From Bactericera cockerelli (lineage: Eukaryota; Arthropoda; Insecta; Hemiptera; Triozidae), in NCBI GenBank assembly GCA_024516035.1, contig JAMCCL010000107.1, positions 1-64,000 of the forward strand: a stretch of DNA of 64,000 bases, given 5' to 3'. The notes under the pieces are model-generated. The model was not told where the DNA came from and made no database searches. It saw nothing but the letters and a program-made list of their open reading frames with translations. Both the position numbers and the translations under genes were made by a program. Of this stretch, positions 55,043-64,000 are shown piece after piece; within the stretch, counting starts at the first letter, position 1, and each line of letters begins with the position of its first letter.

Positions 55043-57385
55043 AGAAACTCACTTTCCTTTGTCGAGAACTCGCTACATACCAGCATTGTGTAGCACGTGA
55101 CCTCCCTCATTACCAGTGCCATACGACTCCATGCATACCTTTCCATCTATACTCTTTACATGCATACTCTTACCGTGCATACTCTTTCCGTGCACACTTT
55201 CCAAGGTTAATTACTCTCTAGCTCTTCAGGAATCTTACTACCATCTTGTCTTACAATATTGCACAACACATCATACTTGCGCCCTACTTCTGACTTGCAT
55301 TCAAGTTTCATTCTTCAAAACTTTTTCCGGTTGCAAATTTTATCTTCATACTTCACACCCTGAAGAATTATCGTATCATTCTAATATAGGAATGTATTTT
55401 TATTGAGATTATTTATAGACTCCTTAGAATAAGCTTTATGTATCAGGTACTTCTATGTATGGTACTGATATAAATGCAATGATGTATGATTTATATTTTG
55501 TATGCCTACTTCGTACATAAATGGATCTGATTGGATCAAAACAGGCACATTTTATGTTATTTTTTGGTTTATTTTTTATTTTTTTATACATATATAGGTA
55601 TCATATTATTTTATTTACTTACAACGTTTGCAAATCTGGCGAGTGGTGGTCGGATATAATATACAAATATACTCTAGAAAAAACCAAAACAAACTAACAT
55701 TGTTCTTCAAATATCTATATACTCGTAGAATATAGTAGATAGCTTTGCGCCTAGGCCGGGTCTTCCTAAAATTAAGATTTTTATCATAATATACATTATA
55801 CTTTCTTTTATTCCACTCTAATTAATATGTTTTCCAAAGTTTCAACATAAAAAAATGAAAGCTTGTGTACAGATATCTTTGGGGGCACCAAATTCTAGTT
55901 CCATTTCCCCCTCAAATTTCTCCCAGGCAATGAGAGCTGGAAGGATACAAGCATCTGTTAACAGAGCTCCACAATGCGAAGAAAATAAAATGGAAATATA
56001 ACTTTTCATGAGAGAAAATCAAAAACTACACGAGTTGACGAAGAAAAGCTGGAAATTTCATGAGAAATAATGAGATGAGGAAAGAAGAATGAGGAAAGAG
56101 AATAATACAAAGGAAAAAGAAAGAACTCCGGTTAATAATAAGTTTCGTGGCTTTGTGTGATCGTTGTCAGGGGTGGAATAAATGTGCTTTATGAAGGTTT
56201 GGGTAGAGGAGAGTTTTGTTTGTTGGTCAAACAGTAAAATAAATTTGCTTTATGAAGGCTTGTGTATCAGCACGAAAGTCAGTCTTTTAGCTTTGTTAAA
56301 AAGTAAAAAAAAGTACAACAAAAAACCCTTGGTGTTAGGAATGAGTTGGTTTGTAACTAGTTATGAAGTATGAACAAACAGCCTTTTCATATTATTTTAG
56401 TATGTACCCATGCACTTTTTCTGTTTTGTTACTTTATAGCATTCCAGGGAGCTCTCACTACGTAAATTATTATTATTTGTCAATCGGTATTTAATAAGGC
56501 GATATTAAAAAATAAAATAATAATCAAAAGTTAAATATGAATGACTAAATATGATTGACTTAATTTATCAGCAAGAACTTATGAAGGTTAAGATCCCCCA
56601 AAAAAGCCCCTGTTTCAACAAATACCATTTCTTAGTACCTAATGGTAATATTCCGCGAGTTTGACTAACTTATTCTTCTTTTCTTCATTTTTTGAATGCA
56701 TGATGAAAAAAAAAAAAAAAAAAAAAAAAGTTTAAGGAATTATGTTCCCCATAGAGAAAAGTAATTGAAGAGCGATAGAGAGAGAACGGATGAATAATAA
56801 GAAGTAAAAAGTAGAAAGTAAGGATTCCGATTCATATTAACCCTTAAGGAAGATGCATTAGGAATAAGTAACTTTTGCTATAAATTGCAGTTCATTTTGC
56901 ATAATACACGTACTTTTTGTATGTAGTACTGTTTTATGAGCCATTGGGTTCATTTCCCTTCAAGTTAATGTATATTTTTTTTTTTTTTTTCTTAAAGTAT
57001 ATACTACTAATATAGATTATAGAAGAACTAATTATAATATAACCAAGCATTTGGAACTAAAATTGCATTTATGTCCTCAAGCCATTATACTCGTTTCGCA
57101 GAAACAACTTTTGTTTTTATTCCCCTCCAATTAGCAGGTTAATAATTCGATAAAATATCATGAACATTTCAAATGTATCTAATTGTACAGAGTTTGGTCT
57201 GAGTTTTTTTTTCCATTTAAAGAAAAGTTATAACACGATCATAATTATTATAAACATACCGAATATCGGTTGTAGTCGTTGTTGACAAAGGTCATGTTGT
57301 GTTCCACCCTTTATTATAAATATGTATTAAAAAAATCCTGATCATACTTAGATGCTTAGATCATAATATAATAATAATAATGATT
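55043..57385. other. No gene recognised
   Basis: Mostly unique sequence. Small features: repeated CATACTCTT..CGTGCATACTC near 55145-55195, a poly-A run of ~27 at 56703-56729, and a LINE-tail-like AATAAGGCGATATTA at 56493. Confidence 0.4.
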
Positions 57386-57386
57386 T

Positions 57387-57644
57387 TTCTTTGTGTTATT
57401 ATGTGTTGTCTGGGTAGCGCAGAATCATTGGATTTTATTACTGAAATTTACAATAACTTCTTTTTTTCCCATAATTCCGCAACTTATCCCTGCTCACATT
57501 AAAGCAGCTACACATTTTTCCTCCCGAGGTATAAGTGGACCCCAAACATCCAAGTACAAAAGTAGAAAAAATTCTGCCCTGCTGTGGATCAAACCCAGGT
57601 CACCTTGCGTGCAATACCGGCGACGCGCGACGGTGACTACCTGA
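57387..57644 (-). mobile_element. tRNA-derived SINE, family B, older inverted copy
   Basis: Minus strand reads GGTAGTCACCGTCGCGCGTC, B box GGGTTTGATCCACAGCAGGG, TCCACTTATACCTCGGGAGG, AATGATTCTGCGCTACCCAG and ACATAATAACACAAAG. It is clearly more diverged than the two plus-strand copies. Confidence 0.7.
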
Positions 57645-57884
57645 GATCATAATATAATCAGTTTTAAACCCAAATCTGCTAATTCAGCCCTTAAAATACG
57701 TTACCTTGTAATTTCTGTGTATAGTATACCTATTTACCTATCTAAGCGTATTAACAAATGAAATAATCCCACACCCATATGGCACAGTGAAATTCTGAAT
57801 TGAGAACGATTAAACTTTATGTATACTCTTTTATCTTTAACAATTATTTCCTTTTTAAAAGTTTAAACTCATTTCTTATCATAG

Positions 57885-57998
57885 TTATTTCTCTTTCTCT
57901 TTCTCTTTCTCCATCTCCTTTTCTGTCTCTCCTCTTTCTCTTTCAATTTCTCTTTCTCTCTCTCTCTCTCTCTCCTCTTTCTCCCTCTCTCTCCACTT
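57885..57998. repeat. Pyrimidine-rich (CT)n tract
   Basis: TTTCTC and CT repeats on the plus strand. Confidence 0.8.
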
Positions 57999-57999
57999 A

Positions 58000-58545
58000 T
58001 TTTTTATAGTAATGATCTGCAAATATTTTACTTTAATGTCTTTAGGTTCCATTATGTTTCTCTTCCTCTCGTCTCCATTGGCCTCATTTCAGTTGTTTTC
58101 ATATGTTTTGTGTACATTCTTCTATTCTTTCGGTTCCTCATTCTTTTTATTTATTTATACATATAGTCAGACATTCACCCTTCATCTTTCCTATCTCCCT
58201 CTCTCTTTTTAAATTCTATCTTACTCTTTGCCGTTTACTTTTTCTGCTAGTTTCATATGTTTTACTAAAGGAAGTTAGAATATTTTGTTCCAAGACAATC
58301 TACTTTGTTATTTTTTCGTCTCTGTTCATACATGTATCTCGACACATTCCTTTTGGTACTGTTATTGTACTTCGTCATACAGAGAGATTATGAAATTGTG
58401 GGTGTATCTCTGTGGGGTATGACTTTTCAAGAATAGAGAGATAGTTTTCTCTGTGCTTAGAGCGTGAGGAGAAAGAGAAAAAATGTGAAATTCTATTACC
58501 AAAGGATCACGGTGTGTGTGTGGATTTACCGAAAAAGGAGTAAAC
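58000..58545. other. No gene recognised
   Basis: T/C-rich sequence leading into the LINE remnant. Confidence 0.4.
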
Positions 58546-58549
58546 CGGA

Positions 58550-58815
58550 TAGACACTATACATAGAGTCACTAATGTTGAAATCCTGCAACGTTTAAACA
58601 AAGAAACTGACATTGTTAAAACCATAAAGACCAGGAAATTGGGTCATATTATGGCATCCTGATGGATATAAAATAATGCAAAAGATTTAAAAAAGGAGAA
58701 ATAGAAGGAAGACGAAGAGGTGGAGGAAGAAACACATTGGATGCAGAACCTGGTTCAATGAATCAAATGCCTCACTCTACGAGATGGTATAAGATAGAGA
58801 TTAATTAGCACATTT
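58550..58815 (+). pseudogene. LINE ORF2 C-terminal remnant (RTE/craft-like)
   Basis: Plus strand reads RVTNVEILQRLNKETDIVKT, then IKTRKLGHIM, and after a frameshift GEIEGRRRGGGRNTLDAEP. This is the well-known tail of insect endonuclease/RT ORFs: R(V/I)xNxE(V/I)LxR..KE..L..TIKxRKL.(Y)FGHIMR..KY.LLQLI.QGKI.GKR..GRR..SWL.NLR.W. The YF before GHIM is lost, the KY.LL segment is broken by stops, and the final tryptophan region is frameshifted. RT and endonuclease domains are absent. Confidence 0.6.
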
Positions 58816-60436
58816 TTGATAACAACGCCCAATTACGGGCATGGTACTTGAAAAAGAAGCAGCAGTATCAGGACTTGCAGCAAAAATATGCACTTATAAG
58901 CAATGTAGTAAACTTGTAGATATGCATAAAACCTAGCATGTTGCCCTGGAAAGGAAGACATAAAGAGATAGTGCAAGATACTGACGAAGCATCCTTGGGA
59001 CATGTTACAGAACTAGACGGGATTTTCCTCCCTTGGAACAAACATGGGAGGCTACGCCATTAAATAATCATTCCTATCTTAGTGAAAGAGAGAGTACTTT
59101 CTCAGTGCAAGAGAGAGAGAGGCAAAAGTTCTGAAAGCTTTGAGCTATAGCAGAGTAGCTTTGAGAAATATTGCAGGGAAAAGGTATTTACAGGGTATTC
59201 TGAATGTCTGCTTCTTGATGAGGGTTGCTTTCTACTGGTATTTCTATTTCACATAGTCAGACATTGTTTAACCCTCTCAGAGAGACCAAATACAATTATT
59301 GGCCAAAAAAGAAAGGGGCTTGTTCTGTAAGCAAAAACAACAAATACCTAGATATCTATATTGGGTATTTATGTTGTCTAATAGAGCCAGGTGTCAATTC
59401 TTTAGAACTAAATACAAGTCCTTATCGGGTTAAGATTCAAATCTGTACCCTTGAGACTTACATGCCAACCGTTTGGATTCCAAAGAACACCCCCTCTGTC
59501 CCTCTCTGTGCAGAAAATGCTAAACAGGATGTTTCGTCGCCGGAGACGTTTCAAAGTTGAAATGAAGAAGTTAAAAAAGGAGTGAAAATCTGATAAACAT
59601 TGAAAACTGCAGTAGAAAGTTCGCAACAGTATCTGGCACGCTATTTGTTGGTAGAGTGCATCCAAGAAATAGTGCTAATATTTGCAATGTTGCAAACTCC
59701 AGGAGGGTTTCTGTTTGGCGCTATGAAGCTCCGTTGTTTCCTAACTGTTTGTTTTTCAAACTTCTAATGGCTACGTTTCACAATCAGATCTCCGCTTGGA
59801 TTATAACTTACCATGATAGATTTGTGTTTGCAGTGAGGATGCTAATTTAGATTCAGGAGGTAATTTAGTGACTACACTTTCAGTATGAAGATGGAATTGA
59901 TCATTGGAAAAGAGTCGTGACTGTTAAAAAAATATTTCAATTGAATGATTTAAATAAAGTAATATTATATTAATGTTGCGCCTCTAAAATCATAACATTA
60001 TACAAACACATGGAAGGAGCATAACCCAATATGTCTGGACCTCCAGAAGACTAAAATCCCTGCGCAATCCTTCTATGGTCATTTATGCCTTTGGAAATGG
60101 AAAGCAAATCAGGTACGCGTCTAGTACTTCGAGATAAATTTAATAACACTTCACTGGGGACTATAATACATCATGGCTTAACGTAAAACTTGAAATTACC
60201 TATCCTTGATGCATACTTAGGGATATGTTGAAAGTTTTCTGGATGTATTCAAGAGGTAAATTTGTTTTGTGGATGTTTTATTTACATTGAGGGTGTTACA
60301 TTTACATTCATTTCATGTAGGCATTTTAGGCACTCATCCAAAACAGACATCTACTGGTTCATTATTAACTGGTTATGTCTCACAGATGTTGCGTGTGTCG
60401 CCTGCATCACCCTGTATACATGTGTGTATGTTATCA
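58816..60436. other. No gene established
   Basis: Sequence after the LINE remnant, including open frames at 59225-59560 (+), 59408-59665 (-) and 59656-59850 (+). None has recognisable motifs. Confidence 0.4.
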
Positions 60437-60695
60437 CATCTCTATATATAAAACAGAAAAAAGGACTACCTACCTATGTTTGTTTGTTTGTTTGTTTGTT
60501 TGTTTGTCCGGAGTTGTTTAGCCAAAAGGGTAAGAGATAGCGAAAAATGTCTCAGAATTGACCCCCCCAAAACCATTATCGCTTTGTCCAGAAAAATTAT
60601 AAAAAGTTCAAAAAGGCATTGCTGTCCAGCAGTACGGCCATGCCTTAGTAAATTTGAAATTTAGTCCCGTTGCAAAGCACGGGCAAACGGCTAGT
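60437..60695 (-). mobile_element. RTE-like short element R2, copy 2
   Basis: Near-identical to 45524-45780: minus-strand start ACTAGCCGTTTGCCCGTGC, then GGACTAAATTTCAAATTTAC and TGCTGGACAGCAATGCC, with a (CAAA)n tract (60478-60507) longer than in copy 1 and a shorter (GGTA)n. The high identity implies recent activity. Confidence 0.65.
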
Positions 60696-61264
60696 TGTGC
60701 ATATGATATGATTTTTATCACAGTAAAGGATCAAACTCATACAAGGAAAGAGAATTCTAAAACGAACTTTTCAACCTACAAGCTTTGTACATCTGGAATC
60801 TGAAAAATAGGTAGGCATCTCTTTCGTATACTTCTTCAATGGAAAAATACTTTCATGTACTTTCAATGTTACTTTAGGAATGAGAAGTCGACTGGAGCCT
60901 GCTCTTTCTTTTTAAATGGAGTTTAAATCAGTCTACAATACATCAAATGGCATTGATAATCCTACCAGACACGTGGCTGTATGGGGTTATTTTTGCCCCA
61001 GTGCCAATGCCAAAAAAAAATCCTGCCAGATTTCACCTGCATTATTTTCTACAGGTAATATTAATAATTATGTATATATTGACTATAGATAAATAGTTTG
61101 ATAAACTGATCACATTTTAATCTCAATCTCTTAAGTAGGTAAATCAACTTTCTGATCAAAGCCTGATCAAGTGTGGTGATAATGCCTTTGGCATTCTCTT
61201 CCGTTTATTATTATTACCTACTTATTACCTATACTTACTGCAAGTAGGTACAATACCTACTTAC
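60696..61264. other. No feature recognised
   Basis: Unique AT-rich sequence ending in TACCTACTTAC simple sequence. Confidence 0.45.
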
Positions 61265-61526
61265 CAGGCGCGGCCGAAGGTAAAATGTTTTGGGGGTGCT
61301 ACCACATAAACCGGACTAAAATGGTATTTAAAGAGTCGCTCTTTCAGTATCTAAAGAGTTTGTCTTAGTTTACCATACCAATCATAGTAATTATGCTTCA
61401 TCAGTTATTCTAGAAAGAGGTGATAATTTTCATTGTACACGAGCTAGGACTTGAGAAAATCCTCGCTTTTTCTTTTTCGTCTGGGGGTGCTGCAGTTCCA
61501 CAGCTCCTTAGCACCGGCCGCGCCTG
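61265..61526. mobile_element. hAT-type MITE, 262 bp, 8-bp target duplication
   Basis: Left end CAGGCGCGGCCGAAGG; right end, complemented, CAGGCGCGGCCGGTGCTAAG. The GGGGGTGCT motif occurs near both ends. The 8-bp target duplication CTACTTAC is exact (61257-61264 and 61527-61534). Inside, AAGAGTCGCTCTTTCAGTAT, then CTAAAGAG matches a block at 20887-20915. No open frame; mobilised in trans if at all. Confidence 0.7.
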
Positions 61527-61833
61527 CTACTTACCTACAGTACCTACTTACTACATTAGGTACAGTACCAACTTACCTACAGTAACTGCAGTACCTACTT
61601 ACTACAGGTAGGTACATAATACACACAAAAATATAGGTAGACGAAACCTTGCTCTTTCAAATCCGCATACCAGGACTTCGCAAGTGAAAATGTCAGATTT
61701 CTTTCGCTTCTTGTAACGTCAGACAAATCATGACGTGGCGGAATTAGACATGACAGATGTGCAGCTACTCTGACGTCACAAGCACATTGTTTCCTCGGAA
61801 AATTTTTCAGCCACCGCGCAGAGTCACCGGTTA
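61527..61833. other. No gene recognised
   Basis: TACCTAC-type simple sequence (61530-61615), then unique sequence of moderate GC. A 149-codon minus-strand frame (61595-62044) crosses this and the next SINE; it is a chance frame. Confidence 0.4.
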
Positions 61834-61935
61834 CCAGCCTCCGTGGTGAAATGGTTGTGACTACTGCCCGTGGTCTAGAAATCCTTAGTTTTGATCCTGG
61901 ATTGGGCAAAATTTTCGAACAAAAATGCAGGTCCG
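61834..61935 (+). mobile_element. tRNA-derived SINE, family D, copy 1
   Basis: CCAGCCTCCGTGGTGAAATG, then GTTGTGACTACTGCCCGTGG, then a degraded B box (GTTTTGATCCTGG) and ATTTTCGAACAAAAATG. Same start as 63904. Confidence 0.6.
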
Positions 61936-62089
61936 ACCAAGGGTTGGTAAGATAAATGTGGGTAGCTGATACGATTCCCAACAAATTGAGGGTCAAACTT
62001 CCGTTCTGAAAACTCAGGACGTAAAAACTAAATAGAATCATCAATACTATTAATAGATCTCATTAATTACTTAATTGAAAGCAGTACTC

Positions 62090-62285
62090 TAGTCAACTTG
62101 GCCAAGTAGATGTAGCACACTAGTCTTGCACGCGAGGTGATCTGGGTTCGATTACCAGCAGGGCAGGATTTTTTATGTTTTTCACTTGGATGTCCGGGGT
62201 CCACTCATACCTCGTGAGGAAAAATGAGAAACTGCTTTAATGTGAGCAACGACCAATGGCAGATTTATAAGCAAAAACGAGATAT
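62090..62285 (+). mobile_element. SINE family B, truncated copy
   Basis: Head TAGATGTAGCACACTAGTC, B box GGGTTCGATTACCAGCAGGG, body CACTCATACCTCGTGAGGAA and GCAACGACCAATGGCAGATT. The 3' half (GATTCTGCGCTACCCAC) is missing. Confidence 0.65.
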
Positions 62286-62379
62286 TAGAATAGAATAAAA
62301 TAGAATATACCTTGTCTATACTGGCAAGGTAAGACTGAAAATTCCCTTTACTCCAGCAGTCAAAATAGATGTACATACA

Positions 62380-62490
62380 TCAATAGCTTGATCGATAAGG
62401 CGGCGGACTTGTAATCTAGGGTTCGGTGGTTCAAGTCCCAAATTAGGCAAAAAATTCGTAAGGCGAGATTGAGTGATTACCAAAAAAATT
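62380..62490 (+). mobile_element. SINE family A, 3'-truncated copy
   Basis: AATAGCTTGATCGATAAGGC, then GGCGGACTTGTAATCTAGGG, B box GGTGGTTCAAGTCCCAAA, then AAATTCGTAAGGCGAGATTG. The body variant matches the copy at 14994 rather than 41917, suggesting two subfamilies. Confidence 0.65.
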
Positions 62491-63075
62491 AATAGCTTTT
62501 CTTTAATTTAGTAGGGAAATAATTGCGCCCATGTTTTCACACCAATATATTTATGCTGTGGGTTGTACTTATATCTTCCATGCAAAATATCTCTGAATAA
62601 TTAGGTGTAGGTAAACTTATTTGTACGAGTATAAAAGAAATATTTTGGAAAGCCAGACTTATAATAGTCATGTGACAGATGTGTCTCACGGTCGAGAAGT
62701 TCTGAAATATATATATAGGGTAACAATATTATTTTGATTTGTTGCTTGTTGCTATAATTATTATCATGATGGAAAATAAAGCTTTTTCAATCTTCAACCA
62801 GAGACACAATAGAGAAGACGTGCAGTATAATATCGTTCTATACCCTTATTTTTGTTTGTTTGTTTTTTTTTCAGCTAAAAACAAAGTGCATGCCGTGAAT
62901 GTTGGACATTTTTCCACCCTTTTCTAAATGAATTTATTTAAACAATTTTGTAAGAGAAACAACCGACATGCTTTTCCCCTACCGGTGTAGCAACTTATCA
63001 CCCCGGTGCAAACATTGTGGACAAAATGTTTGCATTCGCTTTTTTTAGTTTTTTTTTTTTTTAATAGTGTTTCTA
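62491..63075. other. No gene recognised
   Basis: AT-rich sequence. Nothing supportable. Confidence 0.4.
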
Positions 63076-63415
63076 TATCCATTGTAGAAAACCTAGCTGT
63101 AAATAGAGCACGGTTTACTTTTTCATCAAGCCACCTCTCGGGCTTTGAATTACCTGACTTCCGCTCGTTGGGTCCGACATGCAATGCCCTAGAGTTTCTG
63201 ATATGGAGTGCATGGCTTCCTGAAAGTGCAGGAGTTTGCAACGCACCAGGTATATGCAGGGGACTTCGTGATATCACTCCATAAGATTCTCATGATACGA
63301 ACGCCCACTCTACGGATTACTCGTAGTGTTGTGATCAAATTAATGACTGCCAGTTATCCAGCGTCGCCGTCGATAGCACGTTCAATACACCAACTTACTC
63401 TCGTCCTATTAATAC
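63076..63415. other. GC-elevated segment of unknown nature
   Basis: About 340 bp near 50% GC in an AT-rich background. Open frames exist on both strands (63006-63284 + and 62924-63277 -) but neither shows a motif or splice logic. It could be a transposon ORF fragment. It ends at an A-run (63420-63434), which could be the poly-A tail of a retroposed plus-strand sequence. Confidence 0.35.
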
Positions 63416-63612
63416 CTGAAAAAAAAAAAAAAAATAGTGAAATTAATCAACGTCATTTCAAATTCGAATGCTCATGATGCTGGCTATTCCCAACACCACT
63501 CAGGCTAGGTGAGGTTCATTTGAGTAGCTGGTTTTTAAGTTTCCAGTGAATGGACAGTAACACCCCCATCAAGGTATAACCATGCAGTTGAAAGCGACGT
63601 TAAACCAAAACA

Positions 63613-63656
63613 AAGCAACATCCAAAGAGGTTAGGACTCGGGTGGGTGACCATTTA
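63613..63656 (+). repeat. 5S-rRNA-like segment (SINE3-type head or 5S pseudogene)
   Basis: AAGCAACATCCAAAGAGGTT, then AGGACTCGGGTGGGTGACC aligns with the internal-promoter region of 5S rRNA (AAGCAACGTCGGGCGTGGTC, then AGTACTTGGATGGGTGACC), including the A-box AAGCAAC and C-box GGGTGACC. The remainder of 5S rRNA is not present, so this is a fragment or the head of a 5S-derived SINE. It is preceded by GTTGAAAGCGACGTTAAACC, a segment of the type found in insect SINE bodies. Confidence 0.5.
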
Positions 63657-63903
63657 AATTTTAACCCTCGTGATGATTTTCCCGGCCCAACCCAGGCACG
63701 GTGAACTTAAATGGGTAAACCCTCAAGAATTTTATTATGATCTTGGCCGTTGTTGAATATTTAGGAAAAAATTCAGAGGAATGAAAATGCCAAGTTGTAT
63801 ACGTAGGTCCATGATTCATTGGGTTTAAGACTTTTATAAGTGAAGAAATATTAATTTCAAGGTAATTTTCACAGTTTTCTGCCATCTTCTAAGTATTTAA
63901 ATG
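63657..63903. other. Possible SINE body, otherwise nothing recognised
   Basis: CCCAACCCAGGCACGGTGAA may belong to the 5S-like repeat. No gene. Confidence 0.3.
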
Positions 63904-64000
63904 CCAGCCTCCGTGGCGTAACGGTTGTGAATACTGCCCGTAGTCCAGAGATCCTGAGTTCGATTCTCGGTTGGAGCAGACTTTTCGCACAGAAAATGCT
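63904..64000 (+). mobile_element. tRNA-derived SINE, family D, copy 2 (cut by window edge)
   Basis: CCAGCCTCCGTGGCGTAACG, then GTTGTGAATACTGCCCGTAG and an intact B box GAGTTCGATTCTCGG, then GCAGACTTTTCGCACAGAAA. It is better preserved than 61834-61935 and continues beyond the window. Confidence 0.65.

Noticed and set aside
61595..62044. 149-codon minus-strand open frame, among the longest outside simple repeats
   Set aside because: It runs straight across a SINE family D copy and simple TACCTAC sequence and shows no domain. Its length is near chance expectation for six frames of 64 kb.
63006..63284. Gene call on either strand of the GC-raised segment at 63.1-63.4 kb
   Set aside because: Opposite-strand frames overlap completely and neither has a motif, so strand and coding status cannot be decided.

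Overview
The window is AT-rich, intron- or intergenic-like animal DNA. It is almost certainly from an arthropod and most likely an insect, because it carries several tRNA-derived SINE families, TA-flanked CAGGGTG fold-back elements, Tc1, hAT and RTE/CR1-type elements, and abundant GTAGGTACCTAC-type simple sequence. The species cannot be fixed from the sequence. There is no bacterial-style gene organisation. I see no complete protein-coding gene, no functional tRNA or rRNA gene, no CRISPR array and no viral genome. Almost every long open frame is a by-product of microsatellites, minisatellites or palindromic transposons.

Layout. 0-2.5 kb: tandem array of an ~866-bp palindromic fold-back element plus a ~146-bp spacer (period ~1012 bp), running in from the left edge. 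2.8-3.7 kb: a second fold-back family. 3.77-4.0 kb: a decayed coding remnant (-). 4-7 kb: mostly featureless, with one candidate exon (-). 7.0-8.75 kb: the 3' end of a CR1/Jockey-like LINE, then an RTE-like non-autonomous element with an expanded CA tract. 9.4-14 kb: a SINE, purine-rich tracts and small repeats. 15.5-16.0 kb: a GC-richer 30-bp minisatellite. 16.8-17.25 kb: a LINE fragment split by a SINE. 21.6-24.5 kb: a nested stack in which a second RTE-like copy has a hAT element (8-bp target duplication) in its tail, and the hAT element carries a head-to-head broken Tc1 transposase. 29.8-31.5 kb: a 1660-bp near-perfect palindrome built from CAGGGTG modules. 32-42 kb: SINEs, tRNA-like pieces, a lone copy of the array fold-back (37.2-38.1 kb) and candidate exons. 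45.5-46.4 kb: a second RTE-like family and a modular inverted-repeat element with a 45-bp tandem core. 49.6-50.8 kb: two candidate exons on opposite strands. 52-55 kb: a ~0.9-kb homopurine tract and a ~0.8-kb homopyrimidine tract on the same strand, with two SINEs between them. 57-64 kb: SINEs, a LINE C-terminal remnant, an RTE-like copy, a hAT MITE with an 8-bp duplication, and a 5S-rRNA-like SINE fragment.

The window therefore records transposon activity rather than a pathway. Its most unusual material is the family of modular palindromes, in which TA-flanked CAGGGTG termini recur inside the element as internal modules, and the tandem amplification of one of them. The candidate exons are isolated, unrecognised and not linked into a gene model.
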